A DNA stretch of 37,381 bases from a virus. Location: IMG/VR virus record IMGVR_UViG_3300037587_000151, positions 1 to 37,381 of that record. One strand, 5' to 3'. The notes under the pieces are model-generated. The model ran no database searches. It saw only the letters and a list, made by a program, of their open reading frames with translations, and was not told the origin of the DNA. The stretch's first letter is position 1. Each line of letters starts with the position of its first letter. Both the position numbers and the translations under genes were made by a program. This document shows, piece by piece, positions 30,808 through 37,381 of the stretch.

Positions 30808-31559
30808 TGGAGCATGTATTCATACCAGACTGTCAAGTGAAGCCTGGGGTTAATACAGACCACATCCTAGCAGCAGGCAAGCTTATTATTGGCCGTAAGC
30901 CTGATGTTGTGGTTGTAGGTGGGGACTTTTGGGATATGGAATCCCTCTCCACGCATACTCCTGCGCAGAAGATTGGCTATGAGCATCAATCCTATATGAA
31001 GGATTACAAGTCTGGGGTTGATGCTATGGAGCTACTGCTTGGCCCCATGAAAGAGTATAATGCTAGGCAGAGGAGGAATAAGAAGGCCCCTTACAGACCC
31101 CGCTTAGTTCAGGTGACTGGCAACCATTGTTATCGTGTAGATAGGTTGCTTGAGCAGAACACAGTCCTGGCAGGTGCGCTTCCTCGTGTGGAGCATTACC
31201 TCCTCTCCCAAGGCTTCGAGGTGTATCCCTACAAGATTCCAGTGAAGATTGATGGGATCACTTACTGCCACCTATGTCCTCAAACCAAATCTGCTGGCGC
31301 TGTAGAACGAGCCCATCTCATTATGCAGAAGCGTAATGCTTCTTGGACCGTGGGGCATAGTCAGATGCTTGATTACTTCGTGAGTCCACATGAGCCTCGT
31401 CTCCAGTGTATTATTGCTGGAGCCTTCTACACTCATGATGAGGGGTATAAGGTGGGGAGTAATGACCATTGGAGGGGTCTGGTGTACAAAACCAATGTTG
31501 TTGACGGGACATACGATGCTGAGTTCATCTCGATCGATGGCCTGCTAGAGAGGTATTGA
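30807..31559 (+). CDS. Metallophosphoesterase
   Basis: The 250-residue protein starts with GTG at 30807, overlapping the preceding stop, behind GGAGG. Calcineurin-like motifs are visible: FIPDCQVKPG (D-x-Q variant of D-x-H), VVVVGGDFWDM, VTGNHCYRVDRLL and TVGHSQMLD. The family hydrolyses phosphoesters in nucleic acids or nucleotides. Phages often carry it near DNA metabolism genes. It is distinct from the C-terminal fragment after rtcB. Confidence 0.85.
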   Translation: MEHVFIPDCQVKPGVNTDHILAAGKLIIGRKPDVVVVGGDFWDMESLSTHTPAQKIGYEHQSYMKDYKSGVDAMELLLGPMKEYNARQRRNKKAPYRPRLVQVTGNHCYRVDRLLEQNTVLAGALPRVEHYLLSQGFEVYPYKIPVKIDGITYCHLCPQTKSAGAVERAHLIMQKRNASWTVGHSQMLDYFVSPHEPRLQCIIAGAFYTHDEGYKVGSNDHWRGLVYKTNVVDGTYDAEFISIDGLLERY

Positions 31560-31843
31560 TGGCTAAAGTAAGGTTCATTGATGAGAGGGTGAGAGCAGAT
31601 CACCCTGAAGTGTTTCGTAATGACCCCACACTAGGGGGACTGGCAATGGAGCAGGTTTTGGATTTAGGATTGTATAACACAGCACAATCATTTGTTAACA
31701 TGCACGAAGAGAAGGGACGAGAGGCAGCTCTGTTGTGGTTTGTCTCAAAGGTGGGGGCTGAAGATCAAATCAAAGCAGCCCCTTACATCAAAGTGGCTTT
31801 TGAAAAGATTGGCTATCGTTTTAACGAGGGGAAGGGTGTATGA
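31559..31843 (+). CDS. Hypothetical small protein
   Basis: This 94-residue, mainly helical protein starts at the ATG overlapping the preceding TGA. Its stop overlaps the next start (ATGA). No motif is recognised. Confidence 0.65.
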   Translation: MAKVRFIDERVRADHPEVFRNDPTLGGLAMEQVLDLGLYNTAQSFVNMHEEKGREAALLWFVSKVGAEDQIKAAPYIKVAFEKIGYRFNEGKGV

Positions 31844-32145
31844 AGTGTTTGAAATGTAATACAGGCAAGGTTGTGAACAAGGCAGATACATACGGCGTTA
31901 AGCGTACTTGTCAAGGCTGTGGTCATACGTGGAATAGTTTACAAGACCTTGAAGCGCTTGCTGCACCCACCATCACCCTCTCCGAAGCTAAGGCACAGGA
32001 GCCAGAGTTCATCGGTGTACGTCCATACGTGCCAGAAGCTCCTGTAAGCTCCTCTGAGAGCCTTTTGGAGGCAGGGAGTACAGAGCCAACCCCTGAGGCT
32101 AAGAAGCCCACACGAGGTAAGACACGAGCTAAGAAGGGAAGCTAA
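31840..32145 (+). CDS. Zinc-ribbon protein with basic tail
   Basis: The 101-residue protein begins with a zinc ribbon: CLKC (residues 3-6) and CQGCGHTW near residue 27, as in transcription-factor-type ribbons. A disordered acidic middle and a strongly basic tail (KKPTRGKTRAKKGS) follow. It may bind nucleic acid or RNA polymerase; function is inferred only. Confidence 0.7.
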   Translation: MKCLKCNTGKVVNKADTYGVKRTCQGCGHTWNSLQDLEALAAPTITLSEAKAQEPEFIGVRPYVPEAPVSSSESLLEAGSTEPTPEAKKPTRGKTRAKKGS

Positions 32146-32207
32146 TGGATACGCCGCATTGGTTGATTGAGCAATATGCTGATGCGGCCTTTTACCTTTA
32201 CGGGTAG
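32145..32207 (+). CDS. Possible 20-residue leader peptide before DNA ligase
   Basis: An ATG overlapping the preceding stop (TAATG) opens a 20-codon frame that ends in TAG 37 nt before the likely ligase start. Translational coupling is plausible, but so short a frame could be chance. No function is proposed. Confidence 0.25.
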   Translation: MDTPHWLIEQYADAAFYLYG

Positions 32208-32244
32208 AGGGCCGAGCAAGACAACACAAAAGAGGGGAAACGAA

Positions 32245-33306
32245 TTGATAGATGAAACGCTATTCAAGCCAGACAGCCAAGGTAAGACACGAGTCTGGAG
32301 CATCCGAGTAGAGGGAGACACATTCATCGTCTCTCATGGAATCAAAGATGGCAAAATACAAGAGAAAGAAACAAAGAACTATCCGAAGAACGTCGGACGA
32401 TCCAACGAAGTGTCAGCAGAAGCCCAAGCAGTCAAGGCTGCAAAGGCTAAGTGGACACATCAGAAAGATCGGAAGGGTTATGGCCTGTCCACGGAGGAGG
32501 CGGTTGTTAATAAGCTCCCGATGCTTGCTCTGGACTACCATAAGCATGGCCATCGTATTGTCTACCCTGCTGGTGTGGAACCGAAGCTTGATGGCATTAG
32601 GGCCTTTCTAACCCGAGAGACAGAAGATCTAGTGAGGGTGACATCACGGACAGGTAAGGATATTGACACACTCCCCCACATCGCTCGATGGGCTTTTGAG
32701 AACATGGAGCCAGAAACCACCCTGGACGGAGAGATCTATCTACACGGCAAGGAGTTGGAGGACATCTCCTCTGCTGTTAAGAAGACTAATGAGCTAACGC
32801 CCGAGCTTGAGTTCTGGGTATTTGATATTGGTATGACGGGGTTGGACAACGGGGGACGAAGGGCAATCCTTAGCGTAGGTCTTGTGCCCTCTGGCCCTAT
32901 TAAGTTGGTGGAAACTAAGCTCGTAAACTCTGAAGAGGAGATGAAGACCTACCACAAAGCCTATGTGAATGCTGGCTTTGAGGGTTGCATTATTCGTAAC
33001 CGGGATGGCATGTACAAGTTCAATCATCGTAGTCCTGACTTGCAGAAGTATAAGGATATGCTAGACTCGGAGTTTATCATTGTAGACACCATCCCCGACA
33101 AGGATGGGAATGTTAAGTTCGTCCTAGCATACGACGGAGGCACCTTTCCCTGTGTTAAAGTAGGGAACAAGGAAGAGAATACTAAGAACTATCTTGGTAA
33201 TAAGGATATCATTGGCAAGCGGATGACTGTGCAGTACCAGAAACTGTTCAGAGGTACAGGTTGTCCAGAATTCCCTATTGGTAAAACTATTAGAGACTAT
33301 GAATGA
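32245..33306 (+). CDS. ATP-dependent DNA ligase with N-terminal WGR-like domain
   Basis: The 353-residue enzyme has the nucleotidyltransferase motif I EPKLDGIRAF, whose Lys is adenylated, LDGEIYL (motif III), FWVFDIGM, EGCIIRN (motif IV), YKFNHRSPDLQKYK (motif V), and a C-terminal OB fold. The first 80 residues resemble a WGR domain (VWSIRVEGDTFIVSHGIKDG ... DRKGYG). The TTG at 32245, seven bases after AGAGGGG, is the best start; in-frame starts at 32167-32182 lack such a site. It seals nicks after primer removal by the exonuclease. Confidence 0.88.
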   Translation: MIDETLFKPDSQGKTRVWSIRVEGDTFIVSHGIKDGKIQEKETKNYPKNVGRSNEVSAEAQAVKAAKAKWTHQKDRKGYGLSTEEAVVNKLPMLALDYHKHGHRIVYPAGVEPKLDGIRAFLTRETEDLVRVTSRTGKDIDTLPHIARWAFENMEPETTLDGEIYLHGKELEDISSAVKKTNELTPELEFWVFDIGMTGLDNGGRRAILSVGLVPSGPIKLVETKLVNSEEEMKTYHKAYVNAGFEGCIIRNRDGMYKFNHRSPDLQKYKDMLDSEFIIVDTIPDKDGNVKFVLAYDGGTFPCVKVGNKEENTKNYLGNKDIIGKRMTVQYQKLFRGTGCPEFPIGKTIRDYE

Positions 33307-33334
33307 TGTGTGAAGAAGATTGGGGTGATTAGAT

Positions 33335-33385
33335 ATGGCTAAAATTAAGAAACCAAAACCCAATCCTAAACCGAGGCCTTACTAA
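33335..33385 (+). CDS. 16-residue Lys/Pro-rich peptide
   Basis: The frame encodes MAKIKKPKPNPKPRPY, then TAA overlapping the next ATG. Short Lys/Pro-rich peptides of this kind recur in phages. GGGGTGATTAGAT upstream is a weak ribosome binding site. Function unknown. Confidence 0.4.
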   Translation: MAKIKKPKPNPKPRPY

Positions 33386-33894
33386 TGGCTAGGGGCGATA
33401 CCTATACCGCAAAGAAACCTTGTAAGCGTGGGCATGAGCCACTTAGGTACGCCTCTAATCGAAAATGTGTGGCATGTTGTACACAGTATGAGAGGGCTAA
33501 GGTAGAGAGGTTGTGTGATCACTGTGGAGAGTCTTTCCAATCTAGGCAGGATTTTCCCAGTAAGTATTGCTCAACTAAATGCAAGGACGCGGTGAGGGGC
33601 CTTAAGTACCAAGAGCAGAAAGCATCTAGGTACAAGGAGAGGTTAGCCAGAAGGGATCATATGAGAGCTGTTAAACTGAAAAAGGGTTGTGAGGTGTGTG
33701 GTTACAACTCTCATCCTTCGGCCCTTGAGTTTGACCACATAGATCCTGCAACAAAAACATACAGCCCCTCATACACTATCAGCTTATCTTGGGGAGCTAT
33801 GCTAGAAGAGATAGCCAAGTGTAGAGTTCTCTGCGCTAACTGTCATGCAGTTCACACATATAATCAAAGAGAAGGTACAGAGTATGGCGCATAA
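33385..33894 (+). CDS. HNH endonuclease with two zinc knuckles
   Basis: The 169-residue protein has an N-terminal zinc region (CKRGHE, CVACC, CDHCGESF, YCSTKCKD). The HNH core follows: CEVCGYNSHPSALEFDHIDP and CRVLCANCHAVHTYNQ. The arrangement suggests a free-standing homing or resident nuclease. It is placed directly behind DNA ligase, and its ATG overlaps the preceding peptide stop. Confidence 0.82.
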   Translation: MARGDTYTAKKPCKRGHEPLRYASNRKCVACCTQYERAKVERLCDHCGESFQSRQDFPSKYCSTKCKDAVRGLKYQEQKASRYKERLARRDHMRAVKLKKGCEVCGYNSHPSALEFDHIDPATKTYSPSYTISLSWGAMLEEIAKCRVLCANCHAVHTYNQREGTEYGA

Positions 33895-34189
33895 GGCGAA
33901 ACGGGATTTTGCTCAAGAAAGGAAAACTGCAATTGCTAGAAAAGAAACCGGAGTCGGGAGTAAGAGCGGTGATGCCACTAGACATCGAGCCAGACGTAAA
34001 GTGGAGAATGAGCGTGGACCAATCCCCAAAGGAAAAGAAGTTGATCACAAAAAGCCTCTCCGCTCAGGAGGAGGCAATGGCTCTTCTAATCTCCGTGTCC
34101 GAGGAGCTTCTGCGAACAAGGCAGCAGGTGGACGAGCTGGAAGCAAGGCTGGGAAATCTAGAGGCGGAAAGAAGGGTGGCTCCAAGTAA
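33884..34189 (+). CDS. Small basic HNH-related protein
   Basis: The 101-residue protein is very basic and contains KEVDHKKPLRSGGGNGSSNL, the central D-H and N of a minimal HNH site, followed by a Lys/Gly/Ala tail (GGRAGSKAGKSRGGKKGGSK). It begins 11 nt before the end of the previous gene. Similar small HNH proteins occur near packaging genes in many phages. Confidence 0.65.
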   Translation: MAHKAKRDFAQERKTAIARKETGVGSKSGDATRHRARRKVENERGPIPKGKEVDHKKPLRSGGGNGSSNLRVRGASANKAAGGRAGSKAGKSRGGKKGGSK

Positions 34190-34322
34190 CTCACCCACAA
34201 CTTGGGAAGAGTTAGACAAATTCTATCCACTGAGGGGGATTAAATGCAACCGGATATCTATGGACAGCACTTCTACAGCCCATTCTGGGGAGAATGGTTC
34301 ATCTACACCAAAGCAGAAGTAG
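34077..34322 (+). CDS. Small coiled-coil protein encoded in an overlapping frame
   Basis: Starting at ATG 34077, directly behind AGGAGG, this 81-residue frame shares 113 nt with the HNH-related gene in another frame. The segment LISVSEELLRTRQQVDELEARLGNLEAE has clear heptads (read here as a coiled coil about residues 4-31). An upstream ATG at 34008 behind GTGGAG would give 104 residues. Function unknown. Confidence 0.6.
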   Translation: MALLISVSEELLRTRQQVDELEARLGNLEAERRVAPSNSPTTWEELDKFYPLRGIKCNRISMDSTSTAHSGENGSSTPKQK

Positions 34323-34336
34323 AGTGGGGCGTATGA
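34244..34336 (+). CDS. 30-residue aromatic-rich peptide
   Basis: The ATG is preceded by GAGGGGG at ideal spacing. The product is rich in Tyr, Phe and Trp (HFYSPFWGEWFIYTK). It overlaps the coiled-coil gene by 79 nt and the lipoprotein start by ATGA, so three frames are used here. Function unknown. Confidence 0.5.
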   Translation: MQPDIYGQHFYSPFWGEWFIYTKAEVEWGV

Positions 34337-34548
34337 AGCCCCTCTTAATACTATTCTTATTAGTTGGGCTAACAGGGTGTGTCACACAACCCACTAAGCC
34401 AGCTCCTAAAGCCTGTCCCCCACGAGTGATAAATGGGGAGTGGGTGAGGGAGAGTGTTTGTAAGTCCTACTTACTGCTCAAGTGGAGTGATGGTAAGCAG
34501 GTTCCTTTCCCAGTCCCATATGAAATTATGTGTGGGGATTCTATTTAA
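34333..34548 (+). CDS. Small lipoprotein
   Basis: The 71-residue product has a lipoprotein signal: MKPLLILFLLVGLTGC, with the lipobox LTGC and lipidation expected at Cys16. The mature part begins TQPTKPAPKACPP, proline-rich, with two further cysteines. It would reach the outer membrane. It could be an Rz1-like outer spanin, but its cysteines and beta content make this uncertain. It is the last plus-strand gene. Confidence 0.7.
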   Translation: MKPLLILFLLVGLTGCVTQPTKPAPKACPPRVINGEWVRESVCKSYLLLKWSDGKQVPFPVPYEIMCGDSI

Positions 34549-34556
34549 CAGGCACA

Positions 34557-34616
34557 AAAAAGGCCCGGCCTTCTCAAAGATTCCGAAAGGAGTCTCTGGG
34601 AGGGTCGGGCCTTTTT
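34557..34616. terminator. Strong bidirectional intrinsic terminator
   Basis: AAAAAGGCCCG at 34557-34567 pairs with CGGGCCTTTTT at 34606-34616. The stem continues through CCTTCTC/GGGAGGG to an inner hairpin AGATTCC-GAAA-GGAGTCT. A-tract and T-tract flank the stem, so it can stop transcription from both sides. It sits exactly between the converging plus-strand and minus-strand gene blocks. Confidence 0.92.
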
Positions 34617-34642
34617 GCGTTTCTACTACTTAGATTTTAAGC

Positions 34643-35029
34643 TTAAGCAGTCACTGCAATAGCTGCTGAGGTGAGCAGGTTGATGGCGCTAGATAGACGC
34701 CAGTTCTGCTCAGTGCCGTCGTCTTTCCAGACTAGGCTCACCATATCACCAGTAACGGTCAGTGGGATGGAAGTGCCATCCTTGAAGTTAGCAGGAGTGA
34801 TGGTGCCTACACCGGTATCAGCGGTTTTAACACACAGGACAGTTGCACCATCTACAGTACCATCAGCCAGAGTGTGGGCACGGGAGATAGAAGAGATGTC
34901 ACGAAAGAACGTGTCATCAGCTACGCCGATAGCAGTGGCAGCATCTACGCCAGTGGCCAGAGTCATCTTGACAGCGGCAGTGAGCATATCGTTTACAAGT
35001 GCAGAAGCACTAGAGACATTATAAGACAT
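34643..35029 (-). CDS. Virion-type beta-rich protein, paralogue of next
   Basis: The 128-residue protein is beta-rich and shares the pattern TLADGT ... TADTG ... ITPANFKDGT ... VTGDMVSLVWKDD with the gene at 35049-35474, indicating a duplicated domain. Such small beta proteins are usually decoration or fibre-associated virion proteins. It lies nearest the terminator, at the end of the minus-strand unit. Confidence 0.65.
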   Translation of the reverse strand: MSYNVSSASALVNDMLTAAVKMTLATGVDAATAIGVADDTFFRDISSISRAHTLADGTVDGATVLCVKTADTGVGTITPANFKDGTSIPLTVTGDMVSLVWKDDGTEQNWRLSSAINLLTSAAIAVTA

Positions 35030-35048
35030 TATAAATTTCCTTGATTAA

Positions 35049-35474
35049 TTAAGCGAGAACTGGAGTAGCAGCACTACCCGTTGCACCATTGTAGAGAGCC
35101 ACTGCAACCCAGTTGGTATTATCCCAAACCAGTTCAGCAATATCCCCTACAATTGAAAAGGTGATAGTAGTACCACCATCTAGATTGACAGGAGTCAGAG
35201 TCGCATCACCTACATCAGTGGTGAATTGAATCCTCTTCATCTGCCCTACCTCAGTACCGTCTGCTAGTGTAATAGCAGAGGCTGTGGTAGTCACCACACT
35301 AGTGTAGTAAGTTGCAACACTTACAGCACCAGCATCAGTTCGCACTTCTCCCGCAACAGGAAAGATTGTAGCCTTTTGTTTGACAATAGCGTCAAGCGCT
35401 TTAACACTCGTACTCGTTCCTTCGGGGTCATAACCAATCTGGTCTGCCCCGATCTTAGCCTTTGGACGCGCCAT
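35049..35474 (-). CDS. Virion-type beta-rich protein
   Basis: The 141-residue protein begins MARPKAKIGADQIGYD and carries ITLADGTEVG ... TTDVGDATLTP ... GDIAELVWDNTNW, paralogous to its downstream neighbour. GAGGAA precedes the ATG. The 80-bp upstream gap contains the palindrome GCTATATATAGC (35533-35544) and may hold a promoter. A structural role is inferred from composition and location. Confidence 0.65.
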   Translation of the reverse strand: MARPKAKIGADQIGYDPEGTSTSVKALDAIVKQKATIFPVAGEVRTDAGAVSVATYYTSVVTTTASAITLADGTEVGQMKRIQFTTDVGDATLTPVNLDGGTTITFSIVGDIAELVWDNTNWVAVALYNGATGSAATPVLA

Positions 35475-35554
35475 GCTTAATTCCTCTTCACATATATGTT
35501 AATATCAACGTTGAATCTCTATACAATAACACATCGCTATATATAGCTGTTAGG

Positions 35555-36373
35555 TTATGTGCCTTGCAGTTCGTGACCTTGGGCGGTTAACGTAAATACA
35601 GTGTTGCCTGCCAAAAGATTGTCCTGTATCACGATCTGTAACTCCTCCCCCAGAGAACCAACCAACCTAATAACAACACCATGCTTAGACTGGCCACCCC
35701 AGGTGAGGCGACTCACAAGCCCTGGTGTGGTGTTTCCCCCTCTAGGGTCTAGGAACTGATGATCAAACCCCTCCTTGATGAAATCTGAGTTGTCCTTAAA
35801 GTTAAATAGGTTTCGGAACGTCCCATCACTCTTCTTCACCCTAATCACACAACCGTTTGCTAATGCCGTTTCAGACCCAAAGGTAGTGAAGTCCATTGTC
35901 CCTCCAACCGCACCATGCATCTCCAATTGTATTCTCACTATATCACCAGACTGTGTAGGTCCGGGGAGTACAGAAAACACCACTGGTGTCGCAGACCCAT
36001 TAACAAGCAGGCTTGAAGATGATGCCAGAGCAGTATCTGTTGTCAGGTAGATGGCATTAACAGGCATATCTAAGGTGATTACATTAGTCGAAACAATTAA
36101 CACTTTAGATTGCATAAAAACGCCAGTACCCACCTTGGCCAGCTCTATAACCTCCCCCACAACTACACCGTGTCCTCCCACCAAAGTGATGGTCCTATCT
36201 TCCACTGCTGTATCCGCAGCTAAGGTGACCGGAGCCCTTGTCTGGAGGAAGGGTACAGTGAGCACAGGGGTGGTTTGATCCTGAATAAAGGTTGCCATCC
36301 CCACAGCGCCTCTGTCAGAGGTTTCTATAACGTTTGTGGGGAACCCCCTTGTGAAGAATTTATTATCAGCCAT
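35555..36373 (-). CDS. Probable phage virion protein
   Basis: The 272-residue, beta-rich protein contains RTITLVGGHGVVVGEVIELA, HGAVGGTMDFTTFGS and LVGSLGEELQIVIQDNL. This style is typical of neck, tail or fibre-associated proteins of tailed phages. No exact family is recognised. It lies 9 nt from the upstream gene, so they are co-transcribed. Confidence 0.6.
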   Translation of the reverse strand: MADNKFFTRGFPTNVIETSDRGAVGMATFIQDQTTPVLTVPFLQTRAPVTLAADTAVEDRTITLVGGHGVVVGEVIELAKVGTGVFMQSKVLIVSTNVITLDMPVNAIYLTTDTALASSSSLLVNGSATPVVFSVLPGPTQSGDIVRIQLEMHGAVGGTMDFTTFGSETALANGCVIRVKKSDGTFRNLFNFKDNSDFIKEGFDHQFLDPRGGNTTPGLVSRLTWGGQSKHGVVIRLVGSLGEELQIVIQDNLLAGNTVFTLTAQGHELQGT

Positions 36374-36382
36374 ACATCCCCC

Positions 36383-36739
36383 TTATACGTTGCCAGAAAT
36401 GAATAGTTGGTAATGGGTGGCTACTGTGACGCCTGATGCCGTCGCCCTAAACTTTGTGCTATTCTCCACCTCAGACCCCTTGTCTGTAAGATCCGTGGCT
36501 GTCAGTGGGCTCCCTGTGGTGATGGTTGTCCACTGTAGAGTGGCTTCATCAAAGCGCTCCAACACAACAGTTCCAGCCCCAGGGGTTGCTGGAGTCCCAG
36601 CCGCGTCCGAATAATACCTGCACCCCAACTTAAACGAGATTAGGTGTGATGCGACATTAACGGAGATGACGTTCCCCACTACATCAATGTCGGAGGAGTA
36701 TAGTCTGTGTCTGTTTGTGTGATCTACAAATCTTGTCAT
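36383..36739 (-). CDS. Probable virion protein
   Basis: This 118-residue beta-rich protein has no signal peptide or helix. The upstream sequence AGGAAAGATGAA before its ATG provides a ribosome binding site. It is grouped with virion-like genes by position and composition only. Confidence 0.55.
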   Translation of the reverse strand: MTRFVDHTNRHRLYSSDIDVVGNVISVNVASHLISFKLGCRYYSDAAGTPATPGAGTVVLERFDEATLQWTTITTGSPLTATDLTDKGSEVENSTKFRATASGVTVATHYQLFISGNV

Positions 36740-36776
36740 TTCATCTTTCCTCTATCTTCTTTGTTACCGGCTAGTA

Positions 36777-36962
36777 TTACTTATCTTCTCCGTAATAAGA
36801 TTCTTTTACGGAAGCTACCAGTTCATCATCCATCTTATTGTCTGTGTGTTTTACGAAGCGTTCCATTAAGCCAAACATCAGTTTAGCCAACACTTTCTCT
36901 GCCAGAAAGGCTGTCAAGAGGTTCATTCCGATGGTGCCAAGCACCTTGACTAGGATAGCCAT
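36777..36962 (-). CDS. Small membrane protein, possible holin-type
   Basis: This 61-residue protein starts at the ATG at 36962 (behind TAGGAGA); an upstream in-frame start is disfavoured. It has an N-terminal hydrophobic or amphipathic helix (VLGTIGMNLLTAFLAEKVLA) and a charged C-terminus. With the adjacent membrane protein and a probable endolysin it could form a lysis cassette, but the role is not proven. Confidence 0.55.
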   Translation of the reverse strand: MAILVKVLGTIGMNLLTAFLAEKVLAKLMFGLMERFVKHTDNKMDDELVASVKESYYGEDK

Positions 36963-36981
36963 ATGTGTATCTCCTAAATTA

Positions 36982-37218
36982 TTATTGCCAGAAGGCAGAG
37001 ATGTCACCCCATTGGAAGGTAGCCACAGCAATCAGTGTGCCAACCACAGCTTTCACAAGGAATTTGTAGCGGCATATCTCGCTCTTTATCTCTGATAACT
37101 CCGCCTTCATCTCCCCCCGCTCTTGGCGAGAGTGCCTTATGTGGTCTGTAAGCATATCTTTTATTACATCCATCTGCCCACTCACATAGTTATCGTTCTT
37201 TCGTCTGTCTTCTGTCAT
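36982..37218 (-). CDS. Coiled-coil protein with C-terminal membrane helix
   Basis: The 78-residue protein has a long charged helix (about residues 14-48: RQERGEMKAELSEIKSEI) and a C-terminal membrane segment (FLVKAVVGTLIAVATFQW). This is a C-tail anchored topology seen in some phage holin or accessory lysis proteins. Its ATG overlaps the stop of the upstream endolysin-like gene. Confidence 0.6.
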   Translation of the reverse strand: MTEDRRKNDNYVSGQMDVIKDMLTDHIRHSRQERGEMKAELSEIKSEICRYKFLVKAVVGTLIAVATFQWGDISAFWQ

Positions 37219-37381
37219 GGCGTATAAGTAAAAATGCTACTTCCTCGTCTATTGGCTACAGAGAAGTGCATCCAGCTTATCCCTAGTTCCAGCTCTCTGA
37301 TGAAAGGAAACTCCTCGGGGTGGGCTAGGATATGCTCTCTAACGTCCTCAGATGCTTCCTGAGGGAAGATACAGTCAAATG
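37215..37381 (-). CDS. Probable peptidase M15-type endolysin, C-terminal part (partial)
   Basis: The last 54 codons of a gene running in from beyond the window edge read FDCIFPQEA at the edge, then FPFIRELELG and SWMHFSVANRR before the stop. The closing W-x-H resembles the C-terminal zinc-ligand strand of M15-type D,D-peptidases used as phage endolysins. Only the tail is visible, so the family call is tentative. The position before a membrane protein fits a lysis cassette. Confidence 0.45.
   Translation of the reverse strand, partial: FDCIFPQEASEDVREHILAHPEEFPFIRELELGISWMHFSVANRRGSSIFTYTP

Overview
The window is part of a tailed double-stranded DNA bacteriophage (Caudoviricetes-type). It carries a complete phage replication and nucleotide set: a T7 gp4-like primase-helicase, a T7-like family A DNA polymerase, an SSB-like protein, a 5'-3' exonuclease, an ATP-dependent ligase, PhoH, a B12-dependent ribonucleotide reductase, a ThyX-like protein and MazG- and dGTPase-type pyrophosphohydrolases. 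Genes are packed with ATGA, TAATG and 8-17 nt overlaps. Beyond a strong bidirectional terminator the strand switches to virion-type genes. A lipobox protein, Sec signal peptides and a type IV pilin N-terminus point to a Gram-negative host. No tRNA, integrase, RNA polymerase, terminase, portal or CRISPR array is seen.

Layout. 1-1100: three perfect 12-bp tandem repeats, then about 1 kb without credible genes but rich in hairpins. 1101-5811: small, mostly envelope-directed genes (membrane and secreted proteins), including a 54-residue type IV pilin-like protein directly before an SPFH/band-7 protein. 5812-6025: hairpin and AT-rich spacer, a likely promoter region. 6026-13923: an operon with two COOH-NH2 ligase (amidoligase) proteins, a class II glutamine amidotransferase, an ATP-grasp ligase, a gamma-glutamylcyclotransferase-like protein and unknown partners. 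This predicted amide-forming or peptide-tagging pathway is the most interesting block.

13931-23822: replication core. The primase-helicase is split inside its Walker A loop by a group I intron (14906-15727) with its own HNH endonuclease; splicing restores a 560-aa protein. RtcB RNA ligase follows, trailed by a beheaded metallophosphoesterase fragment, then polymerase, SSB and an exonuclease whose N-terminus is interrupted by an in-frame TAG. 23823-34548: nucleotide metabolism, phosphatases, PhoH, ribonucleotide reductase, ligase, several HNH nucleases and many small unknown genes, ending at a lipoprotein and the terminator at 34557-34616. 34643-37381, minus strand: four virion-like proteins, two small membrane proteins and the end of a probable peptidase-type endolysin.

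Together the genes describe a lytic-style programme: envelope modification or exclusion, an unusual amide-ligation pathway, largely autonomous DNA replication and dNTP supply, and RNA repair. Assignments rest on motif reading; no database search was run.
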